DNA of 64,000 nucleotides from Neotamlana sargassicola (lineage in GTDB: Bacteria; Bacteroidota; Bacteroidia; Flavobacteriales; Flavobacteriaceae). The notes beneath the pieces were generated by a model that was not told where the DNA came from, did not search any database, and saw only the letters and a program-made list of their open reading frames with translations. Made by a program: the position numbers and the translations under genes. Where the stretch lies: the NCBI RefSeq assembly GCF_020523965.1, contig NZ_JAJAPX010000002.1:124001-188000 (forward strand). Direction: 5' to 3'. Positions 26,758 to 35,973 of the stretch are shown here, in pieces. Numbering within the stretch: the first letter of the stretch is position 1; each line of letters starts with the position of its first letter.

Positions 26758-28395
26758 ATGATTAGAAAAATAATTATCCCTGTTTTAACCGTAATTGTTT
26801 GTTTTTCCGCGAAAGCGCAAACTATAAATACAAACGAAAACCCAAAATTAGTTGTTGGTATAGTAGTAGACCAAATGCGATACGATTATTTAACACGTTT
26901 TTATAACAAATTTGGAGAAGATGGTTTTAAACGCATGATAAATGAAGGATTCAATTGTAAGAATCATCATTTTAATTACATACCTACAAAAACAGGTCCA
27001 GGTCATGCTTCGGTTTTTACAGGAACTACACCTAAATATCATGGTATTATAGCAAACGATTGGTACGATAAATACGAGAAAAAAATGGTGTATTGTGCTG
27101 AAGATGATTCGGTGCAATCTGTAGGAACAGAATCTAGCGACGGCCAAATGTCGCCTCGAAGAATGCAAACCACTACTTTTGCGGATGAAAATCGCTTGTT
27201 TACTCAAAATCTTGGAAAAACCATTGGTATTTCTATTAAAGACAGAGGTGCAATTTTACCTGCAGGACATACAGCAAATGCAGCATATTGGTTTAGAGGT
27301 AAAAGTGAGGGTAAGTTTATTTCAAGTACCTATTATATGAATGAATTGCCTAATTGGGTAACATCATTTAACAAATCAAAAACTGTAAAATCGTATTTAA
27401 AAGACTGGAATACGCTACAAAATATTGAAACATATACAGAAAGTGGAGCCGATTTAAATGAGTTTGAAGGTGGTTTTAGAGGTAAAGAAACAGCAACATT
27501 TCCATACGATTTAAAAAAACTTAGTAAAATAAACGGCGGTTTCGATATTTTAAAAGCTACACCATATGGTAATAGCCTTGTAATAGATTTTGCCATAGCA
27601 GCATTAAAAGGTGAAGCGTTAGGCAAAGATAATATTACAGATGTGTTAACCGTTAGTTTTTCTAGTACCGATTATGTGGGACATAATTTTGGTGTAAACT
27701 CTAAAGAGGTTGAAGATACTTATATTCGTTTAGATAAAGATTTAGAGCGCTTTTTTAAGGTATTAGATGCCGAAGTTGGTAAAGGAGAATATACCGTGTT
27801 TTTAACCGCAGATCACGGCGCTGTAGATGTGCCTTCTTACTTACGAAAAATGCAAATTCCTGCGGGATATTTAAATAATAAAGAAACCAAAGCTAAATTT
27901 GCAGCCTTTCTAATGGATACTTTTGGAGTTGATAATTTAATTGAAAACATTAGTAACGATCAAATATTTTTAAATCACGAAGCTGTAAAAGCAACAAATA
28001 AAACTTTATCCGAAGTTGAAGCGATTATTGTAGATGAGCTTATAAACTATAAAAACGTTTACAAAGTATACGCCGCATCTACCATGCATAATAACGATTT
28101 CACATCTGGTATGGAAGAGTTATTACAAAAGGGTTATAGTCAAAAACGATCTGGGGATGTTTTAATAATTGCAAACCCAAATTATATTTCTTATAGTAAA
28201 ACAGGGTCTACGCATGGTAGCGGATTTAAATATGATACCCATGTACCATTATTGTTGTTTGGAAAAGGAATAAAACATGGCGAAACATTGCAAAAAACAG
28301 TAATTCCAGATATAGCCCCAACTATTTCTGCTTTATTAGGTATAAGTTTTCCTAACGGTACAACGGGAGCGCCGTTGGAATTTGTGCTAGATTAA
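26758..28395 (+). CDS. Alkaline phosphatase-superfamily enzyme (PafA-like)
   Basis: Exported phosphatase of 545 residues from this start. The signal peptide is MIRKIIIPVLTVIVCFSAKAQ. Metal and catalytic sites: VGIVVDQMRYDYLTRF (first Asp), KTGPGHASVFTGTTP (threonine in the TGPGHAS context as nucleophile), TDYVGHNFG (Asp/His pair), TADHGAVDVPSYL (Asp-His pair) and STHGSGFKYDTHVPLL (late His). The family includes the phosphate-irrepressible PafA of flavobacteria and nucleotide pyrophosphatases. The nuclease gene overlaps its stop by 1 nt (TAATG); together they could release phosphate from DNA, which is my inference. Confidence 0.88.
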   Translation: MIRKIIIPVLTVIVCFSAKAQTINTNENPKLVVGIVVDQMRYDYLTRFYNKFGEDGFKRMINEGFNCKNHHFNYIPTKTGPGHASVFTGTTPKYHGIIANDWYDKYEKKMVYCAEDDSVQSVGTESSDGQMSPRRMQTTTFADENRLFTQNLGKTIGISIKDRGAILPAGHTANAAYWFRGKSEGKFISSTYYMNELPNWVTSFNKSKTVKSYLKDWNTLQNIETYTESGADLNEFEGGFRGKETATFPYDLKKLSKINGGFDILKATPYGNSLVIDFAIAALKGEALGKDNITDVLTVSFSSTDYVGHNFGVNSKEVEDTYIRLDKDLERFFKVLDAEVGKGEYTVFLTADHGAVDVPSYLRKMQIPAGYLNNKETKAKFAAFLMDTFGVDNLIENISNDQIFLNHEAVKATNKTLSEVEAIIVDELINYKNVYKVYAASTMHNNDFTSGMEELLQKGYSQKRSGDVLIIANPNYISYSKTGSTHGSGFKYDTHVPLLLFGKGIKHGETLQKTVIPDIAPTISALLGISFPNGTTGAPLEFVLD

Positions 28396-29201
28396 TGAAT
28401 AAAAGAACTATATATTCTGCAATAGCCATTGTTTTAGTTCTTTGTGTTTATGGTTACGAGCATTTTTTAAAAGAAGAAGATAAAGCTGAAACTATTTTTG
28501 AAGGTACTAAAGCAAAGCAAAATACAAACGAGTATTTTCTGCCAACAAGTACAACGGGTCAAATAGTGCATCATAACGGATATTCATTATCGTATAGTGA
28601 AACTCATGAACAAGCAGAATGGGTGGCGTACGAATTAAAAAAGGAGCATTTAGCCAATACTAATTTTAAGCGTCCTTATTTCGAAATTGATGAAGCTGTA
28701 AAAACTACAGCTGCACATTGGAGAAATTATAAAAATTCAGGTTACGATCGCGGGCATCTTTGTCCTGCAGGCGATAGAAAGTATAGTAAAACGGCTCACG
28801 ACGAAACATTTTTAACTAGTAATATAAGTCCGCAAGAGCACGAATTTAATGCTGGAATTTGGAATACCTTAGAGCAAAAAGTACGCTATTGGGCTAGTAA
28901 ATATAATGGTCTTTTTGTTGTTACAGGAGGAGTTTTACGTGGTAACATGAAAACCATTGGAAGCGAAAACGTATCGGTGCCTAATAAGTTTTTTAAAGTA
29001 TTAATTGATAATAATACAGGTAATACTAAAATGATTGCTTTTTTATTACCACATGAAAATTCGCAAAAGCCATTATATGAGTTTGTTGTTTCTGTTGATG
29101 ACATTGAAGCCTTAACGGGAATAGATTTTTTTCCAGAATTAGAAGATGATATTGAAAACAAACTTGAAGCTTCAAGTAGTTATAAGGGTTGGAGTTTTTA
29201 G
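28395..29201 (+). CDS. DNA/RNA non-specific endonuclease (NUC family)
   Basis: Secreted or membrane-anchored nuclease of 268 residues. A hydrophobic N-terminal segment (about 5-22) is followed by a beta-beta-alpha-metal nuclease domain. The catalytic motif DRGHLCPAGDRKYS near 117-130 holds the general-base histidine, and the downstream Asn metal ligand lies in TSNISPQEHEFNAGIWNTLE near 140-155. It overlaps the preceding phosphatase gene by 1 nt, so the two are coupled. A 108-bp heptamer repeat starts 3 nt after its stop codon. Confidence 0.9.
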   Translation: MNKRTIYSAIAIVLVLCVYGYEHFLKEEDKAETIFEGTKAKQNTNEYFLPTSTTGQIVHHNGYSLSYSETHEQAEWVAYELKKEHLANTNFKRPYFEIDEAVKTTAAHWRNYKNSGYDRGHLCPAGDRKYSKTAHDETFLTSNISPQEHEFNAGIWNTLEQKVRYWASKYNGLFVVTGGVLRGNMKTIGSENVSVPNKFFKVLIDNNTGNTKMIAFLLPHENSQKPLYEFVVSVDDIEALTGIDFFPELEDDIENKLEASSSYKGWSF

Positions 29202-29203
29202 GT

Positions 29204-29311
29204 TTGTTAGTTGTTAGTTGTTAGTTGTTAGTTGTTAGTTGTTAGTTGTTAGTTGTTAGTTGTTAGTTGTTAGTTGTTAGTTGTTAGTTGTTAGTTGTTA
29301 GTTGTTAGTTG
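29204..29311. repeat. Heptanucleotide tandem repeat (TTGTTAG x 15.4)
   Basis: Fifteen perfect copies of TTGTTAG plus TTG, 108 bp without a mismatch. Plus-strand frames run into TAG or TTAG-derived stops, so it is not coding. It starts 3 nt after the nuclease stop and runs straight into a copy of the interspersed GAGCGCAGTCGAA repeat. A perfect array of this length is expected to change copy number by slippage. Confidence 0.97.
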
Positions 29312-29313
29312 GT

Positions 29314-29336
29314 GTCCTGCTGAGCGCAGTCGAAGC
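29314..29336 (+). repeat. Interspersed short repeat, copy 1
   Basis: Copy of a roughly 24-bp repeat with core TGAGCGCAGTCGAA (core at 29321-29334). The first half here is GTCCTGC, slightly diverged from the GTCAGGT of other copies. It is intergenic, next to the heptamer array. Confidence 0.8.
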
Positions 29337-29387
29337 ATAACATCTAAATTACAACGATTTAACTTTACAGAAATAGTATTTAACTAC

Positions 29388-29597
29388 TTAATGCTTTTGG
29401 TTTGCAATGTAGTAAGCCCGTCCTTTAATATTACAACACCCTTTATGTTTTGCGCTATTTACAACTAAATCATCAGGAACCATACAACCTTTAATAGTCA
29501 TAGATTTTTTAAATGCCATAACCTTAGGTTCGGGTTTTAACTTGCTTAAAAAGTAAATTCCAAGGCCAATTAAAACTATAAGTGTAAAATATTTCAT
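29388..29597 (-). CDS. Small membrane-anchored hypothetical protein
   Basis: An unrecognised 69-residue protein. Residues 1-18 form a hydrophobic helix (MKYFTLIVLIGLGIYFLSKL), either an anchor or an uncleaved signal. The remainder is basic and has three cysteines: GCMVPDD and a GCCNIKGRAYYIAN segment near the end. Its ATG lies directly after the glycosyltransferase stop (no gap), which supports co-translation and makes the short gene credible. I cannot assign a function. Confidence 0.65.
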   Translation of the reverse strand: MKYFTLIVLIGLGIYFLSKLKPEPKVMAFKKSMTIKGCMVPDDLVVNSAKHKGCCNIKGRAYYIANQKH

Positions 29598-30446
29598 TTA
29601 TTTTAATTTGTTTAGCATACCTTTCCAGCGTAAGTTTCTAATAAATTTTCCTTCTTCGTTATTTACTAAAAACTCAGGTTTCTCTTTTGTTGCTTTAAAA
29701 TATCCAGATAAATAATCTAAAAATAACCTCAAACTACGTTTTTTGTAAGCTAATTTTAAAGCCGATATAAAGGTAATAAAAAAACCATAACGCATTTTAT
29801 ACATCGCTTCACCTTGTAGGTATTTTGATGCTTTATTGTAACTAACGCCAGTTGGCTTTAAATGTTTTACATGAAGTGTTTCATCGGTTAAAATTTCCCA
29901 ACCGTAGTATTTAGCCAAAAGCTCATCTACTGTATCCCAACCCATAGAAGGTTTTAGTTTACCAATATCTAAAAAGCATTGTTTTCGGTATGCTTTTAAA
30001 GCCCCACGAATATGGTCTTTTCGGGTTAGGTTTTCTAAAACCCAATGATTGTTTTTTTCAATGTAACAAAAACCGGCAGCCATTCCTAATTTAGAATTAT
30101 TTGAAAAATGATTAGCGATAGATTCTAAGTAGTTTTCTGGAAAAATGAGGTCGGCATCAAACTTACATAGCACATCATAATCATCATTTATAACATTAAA
30201 ACCTTTGTAAAATGCGTTAATAATTTTGCTTCCTGGTAAGTGTTTATTGGACGATTTCGAGTTGATTAACGTAATCCAATTGTGTTTTTGGCAATAATTT
30301 TCAATAATACGCTGCGAATCGTCGGTAGAATTATCATTAACCACAACCAATTGTTTTGGTCTAAGGGTTTGTTTAACCAAAGATTCTAGGGTTAAACCTA
30401 TAACATCTTGTTCGTTATGCGCGGGAATTATTATTGAAAAGTTCAA
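29598..30446 (-). CDS. Family 2 glycosyltransferase
   Basis: GT-A-fold glycosyltransferase, 282 residues. The nucleotide-sugar site is visible as IIPAHNEQDVIGLTLESL near residue 5 and VVNDNSTDDS near 35; the DxD-like metal motif is KFDADLIFPENYL near 90. No membrane segment is obvious, so it is likely peripheral. It follows the methyltransferase by 16 nt and the ketosynthase by about 560 nt on the same strand, suggesting a small cluster that makes or modifies a lipid or glycolipid. The sugar and acceptor are unknown. Confidence 0.88.
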   Translation of the reverse strand: MNFSIIIPAHNEQDVIGLTLESLVKQTLRPKQLVVVNDNSTDDSQRIIENYCQKHNWITLINSKSSNKHLPGSKIINAFYKGFNVINDDYDVLCKFDADLIFPENYLESIANHFSNNSKLGMAAGFCYIEKNNHWVLENLTRKDHIRGALKAYRKQCFLDIGKLKPSMGWDTVDELLAKYYGWEILTDETLHVKHLKPTGVSYNKASKYLQGEAMYKMRYGFFITFISALKLAYKKRSLRLFLDYLSGYFKATKEKPEFLVNNEEGKFIRNLRWKGMLNKLK

Positions 30447-30462
30447 AGTTTAAATTTTAAAG

Positions 30463-30984
30463 TTAAACTCTTTCGGCGTAAATAATATAATATCTTGGAG
30501 TAAACCATCTTAAAAAGGGGCGAATACCAATTTTTTTTGTTGGATTGGTCCATTTTTTTGAGTCTATAATTTTCCAACCGGTTTTTTCTAAAAGCCAATC
30601 GAATTGCCAATCTTCAAACTCATGGTAATGTCTGTCCCATTTATCTGTTTTACTTCTGTATGCTGAAGAAAACCATAGTTTTAATGGAACGCTTGCTACT
30701 AATTTATTGGTTTTTATAGATTTTAAAACGGTAAAAGGAGAAAGTAAATGTTCGAAAATTTCGAAAGCAGTAATAACTTCGGCTTCAGAGTTTTGAATTG
30801 ATGAGGTGTCAATATCTAAATCTTCTCCTTTCGTGTTTTCAACATTATAACCTTGATTTTTCATAATTTTAGAAAACGGATTTTCCACCCCTAAATCTAG
30901 AATAGATTCTTTGGTGTCAATATGTTTTTCTAAAAATTCTAAAGTATGTTTAAAACGTTTATTAGGAAATGTTTTTTCGTACAT
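30463..30984 (-). CDS. SAM-dependent methyltransferase-like protein
   Basis: A 173-residue class I methyltransferase-type protein. The SAM loop is seen in a degenerate form, SILDLGVENPFSKIM near residue 30, then an acidic GEDLDIDTS near 55 and VITAFEIFEHLLSP near 75, which matches the usual post-II region. The C-terminal part has HYHEFEDWQFDWLLEKTGW. The glycine-rich loop lacks the usual GxGxG pattern, so activity is less certain. It lies between the ketosynthase III-like gene (26 nt upstream) and the glycosyltransferase (16 nt downstream). Confidence 0.78.
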   Translation of the reverse strand: MYEKTFPNKRFKHTLEFLEKHIDTKESILDLGVENPFSKIMKNQGYNVENTKGEDLDIDTSSIQNSEAEVITAFEIFEHLLSPFTVLKSIKTNKLVASVPLKLWFSSAYRSKTDKWDRHYHEFEDWQFDWLLEKTGWKIIDSKKWTNPTKKIGIRPFLRWFTPRYYIIYAERV

Positions 30985-31010
30985 TTTTTTATTTCCGCGT
31001 AAGCGATAAA

Positions 31011-32069
31011 TTAATATTTGTAAACAATAGCGTTTATGTGCATGCCTGCACCTACGCTTGCAAATATAATAACATCTCCAGCATTTAATTCATGGTTTTC
31101 CAATTGATTTCGTTTAACTAAATCTAGCAATGTAGGTATAGTTGCTACAGAGCTATTTCCTAATTTATGAATACTCATTGGCATAACATGTTCTGGAGCT
31201 TCTAAATTGTAAAGTTTATAGAAACGCTCTAAAATGGCTTCATCCATTTTTTCGTTAGCTTGATGTATAAATATTTTTTTCACTTCGGAGATAGAAACCC
31301 CACTGTTATCTAAACAGGTTTTCATGGCTTGTGGTACATTTGTTAGGGCGAACTCGTATATTTTTCGGCCGTCCATTTTTATGTAACGCGTGTCATTAAC
31401 TGTCTCTTGCTTATTAGATTTACCAAAGTATAAATAGTAGGCTTCATCATATGTAAAACTAGCTGTTTCGTGCGCTAAAATACCACCATCATTATCTGTT
31501 GCTTCAACAATAGTTGCACCCGCACCATCAGAAAAAATCATGGCATCTCTATCGTGTTTATCTACAACTCTAGAAAGTGTTTCTGTACCAATTACTAAAC
31601 AGCGTTTTGCCATACCCGATTTAATGTAGGCTTTGGCTTGTATAACACCTTCTACCCAGCCAGGGCAACCAAAAAGAATATCAATGGCAACACATTTTGG
31701 ATTTTGTATGCGCAAACTGTGTTTTATTCTAGAGGCTAAAGAAGGTAGTAAATCGCTTTGAATGGTATTGTGTTTAACATCTCCAAAATTGTGAGCGACA
31801 ATTATATAATCTATAGTTTCAGGATCTATTTTTGCGTCATCAATGGCACGTTCTGCGGCAAAAAAGCCCAAATCTGAAGAATTTAAATGTTCTTTAGCGT
31901 ATCGCCTTTCACTAATACCAGTTATGGCTTTAAATTTTTTAACAATTACTTCATTAGGATGTTTAATTAAAGATCCGTCTGAGTTTAAAAATTCGTGATT
32001 ATGAAAATTTTCGTTTTTCTCTATAGTACTTGGTATATAACTACCTGTACCTGTTATCTTGATATTCAT
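31011..32069 (-). CDS. 3-oxoacyl-ACP synthase III-like ketosynthase
   Basis: Thiolase-fold condensing enzyme of 352 residues, FabH-like. The active-site cysteine is Cys135 in DILFGCPGWVEG. His269 (in IFIHQANEKM) and Asn305 (in HKLGNSSVA) complete the FabH triad. FSDGAGATIVEA is the expected middle motif. It could start fatty-acid chains or, since it lies next to a glycosyltransferase and a methyltransferase, serve a specialised lipid or polyene. The chromosomal fabH for primary metabolism is usually found with plsX/rpmF, and neither is here, so the second role is my slight preference. Confidence 0.87.
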   Translation of the reverse strand: MNIKITGTGSYIPSTIEKNENFHNHEFLNSDGSLIKHPNEVIVKKFKAITGISERRYAKEHLNSSDLGFFAAERAIDDAKIDPETIDYIIVAHNFGDVKHNTIQSDLLPSLASRIKHSLRIQNPKCVAIDILFGCPGWVEGVIQAKAYIKSGMAKRCLVIGTETLSRVVDKHDRDAMIFSDGAGATIVEATDNDGGILAHETASFTYDEAYYLYFGKSNKQETVNDTRYIKMDGRKIYEFALTNVPQAMKTCLDNSGVSISEVKKIFIHQANEKMDEAILERFYKLYNLEAPEHVMPMSIHKLGNSSVATIPTLLDLVKRNQLENHELNAGDVIIFASVGAGMHINAIVYKY

Positions 32070-32075
32070 AGAACT

Positions 32076-32134
32076 AAAAATGCCTTATTTATGTAGCCTT
32101 GCAATGTAAAGGCTTTTAGTAAAAAGGCATTTTT
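32076..32134 (-). terminator. Terminator of gcvP
   Basis: Outer arms AAAAATGCCTT (32076-32086) and AAGGCATTTTT (32124-32134) enclose an inner hairpin AGCCTT/AAGGCT. On the minus strand it ends in a T run, so it ends gcvP ahead of the ketosynthase gene. Confidence 0.75.
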
Positions 32135-32170
32135 AATTTTATAATTTATTACGATGTTCAAAGGCTAATT

Positions 32171-35020
32171 TTAAGCCTCAATATAATCTTCAATTGGTGC
32201 GCATGAACATACTAAATTACGGTCGCCAAAGGCATCATCAACGCGACGCACACTTGGCCAAAACTTATTGTTTTTTACGTAGTTTAACGGGAATGCGGCC
32301 TTTTCTCTTGTGTATGGTAAATTCCACTCGTTGGCGGTAATCATTTCTAGAGTGTGAGGTGCATTTTTTAATACGTTGTTTGGCTCGTCTTTCGATACAG
32401 AATCGATTTCATTTTTAATTGAAATCATGGCATCACAAAAACGATCTAATTCTGCTTTACTCTCACTTTCAGTAGGTTCTATCATTAAAGTTCCTGCCAC
32501 AGGGAAAGAAACAGTTGGTGCATGAAAACCGTAGTCCATTAAGCGTTTCGCAATATCCGAAACCTCAATGCCGTTAGCTTTAAAAGGACGACAATCAACA
32601 ATCATTTCGTGAGCCGCTCTACCACGTTCGCCAGAATATAAAGTATCAAAACTCCCTTCTAAACGCTTTTTAATATAATTAGCATTTAGTATGGCAATTT
32701 TAGTAGATTCTGTTAAGCCTTCTGCTCCTAACATTTTAATATATCCATACGATATTAAACATACCAATGATGAGCCAAAAGGAGCAGCAGAAATTGCAGA
32801 AATAGCTTTTTTTCCTCCAGTTTTTACAACCGGGTTTCCAGGTAAAAACGGAACCAATTGTTTGGCTACACAAATAGGTCCAACACCGGGGCCACCACCA
32901 CCGTGAGGAATAGCAAAAGTTTTATGTAAATTTAAATGACAAACATCGGCACCAATTTGCCCAGGGTTAGTTAAGCCAACTTGTGCGTTCATGTTAGCGC
33001 CATCCATATATACTTGTCCGCCGTTGTCGTGAATAATTTTAGTAATTTCTTTAATAGCCGATTCATAAACCCCGTGAGTAGACGGGTAAGTTACCATTAA
33101 ACAAGATAAGTTATCTTTGTGTAATTCTGCTTTTTCACGTAAATCGTCAACATCAATATTTCCTTTTTCTGTAGATTTTGTTACAACAACCTTCATGCCT
33201 GCCATTACTGCGCTTGCAGGGTTTGTTCCATGAGCTGATGATGGAATTAGGCATATGTTTCTATGATGATCGCCACGCGATTCATGGTAAGCTTTTATAA
33301 CCATTAAGCCCGCAAACTCACCTTGTGCACCAGAATTTGGCTGTAAAGATGTTGCTGCAAAACCTGTAATTTCGGTAAGTTGATCTTCTAGTTCTTTTAA
33401 AACAGTTAAATAACCTTTGGCTTGTTTGGCTGGTACAAATGGGTGAATGTTAGCCCATTTAAAAATACTTAAGGGTAGCATTTCCGAAGCAGCATTAAGC
33501 TTCATAGTACACGATCCTAAAGAAATCATGGATTGGTTTAAAGCTAAATCTTTGCGCTCTAAAAATTTAATGTATCGCATTAATTCCGTTTCGGAATGAT
33601 AGGTGTTAAATACTTCCGATGTTAAAAATTCAGATTGGCGTTGCAGGTTTTCTGCAATATGATTTGCTTCTTCTAAATCTTTAATTTTAATTGTTTTTTT
33701 ATCGGCAGCTTCAGCAAAAACAGAAATTAAATAATTTAAATCTCGAATAGAAGTCGTTTCGTTTATAGAAATGGTTACCGTATTTTTATTAGGGTAGTAT
33801 AAATTGACTTTTTTGGCGGTAGCGATTTTTTTAATGCTTTTTGCCTTAGCTTTTATTTGAAGCGTATCAAAATACGATGTGTTTTCTTGTTCGTAACCTA
33901 AATCATTCAAAGCCTTTTCTAAAGCTACAGTTTTATTGTGTACACTATTTGCTATAAATTTTAAACCTTTAGGCCCGTGATAAACAGCATACATGCTTGC
34001 CATTACAGCTAGCAAAACTTGGGCAGTACAAATATTTGAAGTGGCTTTATCGCGTTTAATATGTTGCTCGCGAGTTTGCAAAGCCATACGTAAAGCGCGG
34101 TTGTCGTTAACATCTTTTGTAACTCCAATAATTCGTCCAGGAATATCACGTTTGTAAGCTTCTTTGGTTGCAAAATAAGCAGCGTGTGGACCGCCATATC
34201 CCATTGGTATTCCAAAACGTTGCGTGGTTCCAACAACCACATCGGCACCAAATTTACCAGGTGCTTCAAGTTTTACTAAACTTAATATATCGGCAGCAAC
34301 GGCTACCTTAATGTTATTGCTGTTTGCTTCTTCTATAAAAGATTTTATATCGGTAACTTGACCATGTTTTCCAGGATATTGAAGTAGTGCCCCAAAGAAT
34401 TCTTGAGAGAAATCAAATTCACTTTCTTTACCAATAACCAATTCTATACCAATTGGTAAGGCTCTTGTTTCTAGGAGTGATAAGGTTTGTGGTAAAACAT
34501 CTTCAGAAATGAAAAACTTATTAATACCTGCTTTTTTTTGATCGCGTGCTCTAACGGCGAAAAGTAAACTCATGGCTTCCGCAGCAGCGGTACTTTCATC
34601 AAGTAAAGAGGCATTTGCTATTTCCATTCCGGTTAATTCAATAACCATGGTTTGAAAATTTAAAAGGGCCTCTAAACGGCCTTGAGCAATTTCGGCCTGA
34701 TAAGGCGTGTAAGCTGTATACCAACCTGGGTTTTCTAGAATATTTCGTTGTATAACGGCAGGTAAAATAGTAGGGTGGTAGCCTAACCCAATATAAGTTT
34801 TGTATGCTTTATTTTTTTTAGAAAGTTCATGAATATGCAATAAGTATTCATGCTCTGTCATGGGTTCGTCTAAATCAAGATTGTTTTTTAGTCGAATATC
34901 ATCTGGAATAGTTTCATAAATTAACTGGTCAAGCGAGTCAATTCCAATAGTTTCAAGCATTGATTGTTGGTCGTTTTCACGTGGACCAATATGACGAAGA
35001 GCGAAAGCATTTGTGTTCAT
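32171..35020 (-). CDS. gcvP: Glycine dehydrogenase (decarboxylating), P protein
   Basis: P protein of the glycine cleavage system, 949 residues, pyridoxal-phosphate dependent; it decarboxylates glycine and passes the aminomethyl group to the H protein. The full single-chain form is present: FALRHIGPRENDQ at the N-terminus, YTPYQAEIAQGRLEAL near 110 and, in the second half, the cofactor lysine Lys700 in LHKTFAIPHGGGGPGVGP. I begin it at ATG 35020, because the 26-residue in-frame extension does not resemble GcvP and a TATTTTTG box lies between. gcvT and gcvH are not adjacent. No glycine riboswitch fold was noticed upstream. Confidence 0.95.
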   Translation of the reverse strand: MNTNAFALRHIGPRENDQQSMLETIGIDSLDQLIYETIPDDIRLKNNLDLDEPMTEHEYLLHIHELSKKNKAYKTYIGLGYHPTILPAVIQRNILENPGWYTAYTPYQAEIAQGRLEALLNFQTMVIELTGMEIANASLLDESTAAAEAMSLLFAVRARDQKKAGINKFFISEDVLPQTLSLLETRALPIGIELVIGKESEFDFSQEFFGALLQYPGKHGQVTDIKSFIEEANSNNIKVAVAADILSLVKLEAPGKFGADVVVGTTQRFGIPMGYGGPHAAYFATKEAYKRDIPGRIIGVTKDVNDNRALRMALQTREQHIKRDKATSNICTAQVLLAVMASMYAVYHGPKGLKFIANSVHNKTVALEKALNDLGYEQENTSYFDTLQIKAKAKSIKKIATAKKVNLYYPNKNTVTISINETTSIRDLNYLISVFAEAADKKTIKIKDLEEANHIAENLQRQSEFLTSEVFNTYHSETELMRYIKFLERKDLALNQSMISLGSCTMKLNAASEMLPLSIFKWANIHPFVPAKQAKGYLTVLKELEDQLTEITGFAATSLQPNSGAQGEFAGLMVIKAYHESRGDHHRNICLIPSSAHGTNPASAVMAGMKVVVTKSTEKGNIDVDDLREKAELHKDNLSCLMVTYPSTHGVYESAIKEITKIIHDNGGQVYMDGANMNAQVGLTNPGQIGADVCHLNLHKTFAIPHGGGGPGVGPICVAKQLVPFLPGNPVVKTGGKKAISAISAAPFGSSLVCLISYGYIKMLGAEGLTESTKIAILNANYIKKRLEGSFDTLYSGERGRAAHEMIVDCRPFKANGIEVSDIAKRLMDYGFHAPTVSFPVAGTLMIEPTESESKAELDRFCDAMISIKNEIDSVSKDEPNNVLKNAPHTLEMITANEWNLPYTREKAAFPLNYVKNNKFWPSVRRVDDAFGDRNLVCSCAPIEDYIEA

Positions 35021-35045
35021 TAAAACGAAATTGATATATTTTTCG

Positions 35046-35053
35046 CAAAAATA
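35046..35053 (-). promoter_or_regulatory. Candidate -7 element of gcvP
   Basis: TATTTTTG on the minus strand, 25 nt before the gcvP ATG. A TTTG (35078-35081) stands 24 nt further upstream, rather far for a -33 element. Confidence 0.45.
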
Positions 35054-35139
35054 AACAATAAAATGCGTGTTTTGTTGCAAATAATGTAAAGTTTTCAACC
35101 AAATAAAAACCTTATTAACACTTTGGTTATTTTTGTAAG

Positions 35140-35973
35140 ATGAAAGTATTAAAAAGACTTTTTAATTTTTATTTGCAAAGTAGTATTCATGTAGCTTTAG
35201 CGGTAGTTTCCTTGGCTTGTGTTACTTTTTTTAACTATAAAGTTTTAATAGACTTTAACATGTTGTTTTTTTTGTTTTTCTCTACTATTACTGGATATAA
35301 TTTTGTGAAGTTTTATGGTATAGCAAAATTCCACCATCGTAGTTTGGCAACATGGTTAAAATACATTCAAATATTTTCGTTTTTCTGCTTTGTTTTTCTG
35401 TGCTTTTTTGCTTACCTATTACAAACTAAAACCTTATTGTATATTTTGGGGTTTGGTGTGGTTACTTTTTTATATGCTATTCCGTTTTTGCCTAAACATA
35501 TTTTTGTTGATAGTAAGCAAAATTTAAGAAGTATTAGCGGATTAAAAATTTACTTAATCGCCTTAATTTGGAGTGGTGTTACGGTAGTTTTACCATTAAT
35601 TGAAGCAGATTATGTTTTAAATGCCGATGTTGTTTTATCGCTTATGCAACGGTTTATTTTTATTGTAGTTTTAATGTTGCCGTTCGAGATTCGCGATTTG
35701 CGTTATGATAGTTTAAAACTATCGACAGTGCCACAAAAAATTGGTATTAAAACCACAAAATGGGTGGGTGTTTTTTTATTATTTGTGCTTTTTTTGATGG
35801 AGTTTTTTAAAGATGAAACCACACATTTAAAATTGCTTACTTTGGCCTTGGTTTGTTTTTTAACAGGAGGATTTGTTGTTGGCTCGAAAATTTATCAAGG
35901 AAAATATTACAGCGCATTTTGGGTAGAAGCAATTCCTATTTATTGGCTGTTATTGCTTTTAATGTTTAGATAA
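35140..35973 (+). CDS. UbiA-like integral membrane protein
   Basis: Very hydrophobic protein of 277 residues with about eight transmembrane segments. Two places recall the Asp-rich motifs of UbiA prenyltransferases: TGYNFVKFYGIAKF near 50-63 (asparagine but no clear Asp pair) and EIRDLRYDS at 183-191 (Asp186 and Asp190, close to the second DxxxD motif). The first motif is degenerate, so catalytic activity is doubtful. TATTTTTG (35128-35135) ends 4 nt before the ATG, suggesting a leaderless mRNA. Its last 15 nt overlap the convergent small gene on the minus strand. Confidence 0.75.
   Translation: MKVLKRLFNFYLQSSIHVALAVVSLACVTFFNYKVLIDFNMLFFLFFSTITGYNFVKFYGIAKFHHRSLATWLKYIQIFSFFCFVFLCFFAYLLQTKTLLYILGFGVVTFLYAIPFLPKHIFVDSKQNLRSISGLKIYLIALIWSGVTVVLPLIEADYVLNADVVLSLMQRFIFIVVLMLPFEIRDLRYDSLKLSTVPQKIGIKTTKWVGVFLLFVLFLMEFFKDETTHLKLLTLALVCFLTGGFVVGSKIYQGKYYSAFWVEAIPIYWLLLLLMFR

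Noticed and set aside
29204-29311. Possible CRISPR array
   Set aside because: The 7-bp units are head-to-tail with no spacers, so it is a simple tandem repeat.
35021-35098. 26-residue N-terminal extension of GcvP
   Set aside because: It does not resemble GcvP, and a promoter box (35046-35053) lies within it. ATG 35020 gives the family's normal N-terminus.
35021-35139. Glycine riboswitch upstream of gcvP
   Set aside because: The spacer is short and AT-rich, with no paired GC-rich aptamer-like stems.
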